This document shows positions 5,851 through 6,101 of a DNA stretch of 6,101 nucleotides, in pieces. The notes under the pieces are model-generated. The model did not search any database, was not told the DNA's origin, and was given only the letters and a program-made list of their open reading frames with translations. The stretch is from the NCBI GenBank assembly GCA_030754475.1, contig JASMAE010000228.1, forward strand, positions 1-6,101, written 5' to 3'. Source of the stretch: Rhodospirillales bacterium (GTDB taxonomy: Bacteria; Pseudomonadota; Alphaproteobacteria; Rhodospirillales; JASLLV01). Position 1 is the stretch's first letter, and each line of letters starts with the position of its first letter. Position numbers and translations under genes: made by a program.

Positions 5851-6101
5851 TTAGCTCCGCCGATTTCCGAGAAATTTCCAGCACGCGGGTAGAAGCGCGG
5901 TCCCGAGCACAATCTTGATGCCGTCGCCCAGCAGGAACGGCTCGACGCCCGCAGACCACGCACCTTCATAACCGATGACCGTTCCCAACCAGGCGACGCC
6001 GCAAACGTAGATGGCCAGGTTGCCGGCCACCATCGCGCCCGCGGCGGTGACCGGTGAGCGGTCCCAACCCCTTTCCGCCAGAACGCCGACCAGAGCTGCC
6101 G
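5851..6101 (-). CDS. bioY: Biotin transporter BioY (ECF S component), C-terminal part
   Basis: BioY is the membrane-embedded biotin-binding subunit of the energy-coupling-factor biotin importer and works alone or with the BioMN ATPase/transmembrane module. The frame is open at the window edge, so the N-terminus is missing; 82 residues are visible, under half of a family member of about 190. The fragment starts with AALVGVLAERGWDRSP, continues with a hydrophobic segment (MVAGNLAIYVCGVAWL), and ends with the family's C-terminal signature GVEPFLLGDGIKIVLGTALLPACW followed by a short basic tail (given as key stretches: PFLLGD, then KI, then LLP and W). The ATG at 6033 is an internal Met, since upstream sequence still aligns with the family. 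It converges on bpt across 134 bp. No riboswitch or BirA operator can be judged because the promoter side is outside the window. Confidence 0.92.
   Translation of the reverse strand, partial: AALVGVLAERGWDRSPVTAAGAMVAGNLAIYVCGVAWLGTVIGYEGAWSAGVEPFLLGDGIKIVLGTALLPACWKFLGNRRS

Overview
The window reads as GC-rich chromosomal DNA from an alphaproteobacterium, most likely a Rhodospirillales-like lineage. That placement is an inference from the gene set (a bacterial-type aspartate/glutamate leucyltransferase, a MotA with Lys at position 90, BioY and a solitary CheW), the strong preference for G or C at third codon positions, and the frequent GTG starts. No rRNA, tRNA, CRISPR array, insertion sequence or phage gene was seen.

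Layout from left to right: the 3' part of hemB (plus strand, cut by the window start); a 65-bp convergent gap with small dyads; cheW on the minus strand; a 244-bp divergent spacer; a family III (CaiB/BaiF) CoA-transferase on the plus strand; a 587-bp stretch with no gene that could be identified; motA and motB on the plus strand, 3 nt apart and clearly one operon; a 125-bp spacer; bpt (leucyl-tRNA-protein transferase, ATE family) on the plus strand; a 134-bp convergent gap with a perfect 15-bp inverted repeat; and the 3' part of bioY on the minus strand, cut by the window end.

The genes fall into two themes. CheW couples chemoreceptors to the CheA kinase, and MotAB is the proton-driven stator that turns the flagellum, so both serve motility although a metabolic gene separates them and no other flagellar gene is in view. 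The rest is housekeeping: tetrapyrrole synthesis (hemB), acyl-CoA metabolism (the CoA-transferase, substrate unknown), N-degron protein turnover (bpt) and biotin uptake (bioY). Starts for cheW and the CoA-transferase were moved downstream of the longest open frame, because good Shine-Dalgarno sequences and family alignment agree on internal GTG codons.

Nothing here amounts to a convincing undescribed system. The item most worth a second look is the 587-bp stretch before motA, which carries coding-like composition but no recognisable gene and may be a decayed gene. Lesser points are a dyad between the divergent cheW and CoA-transferase genes and the cysteine set of the leucyltransferase.
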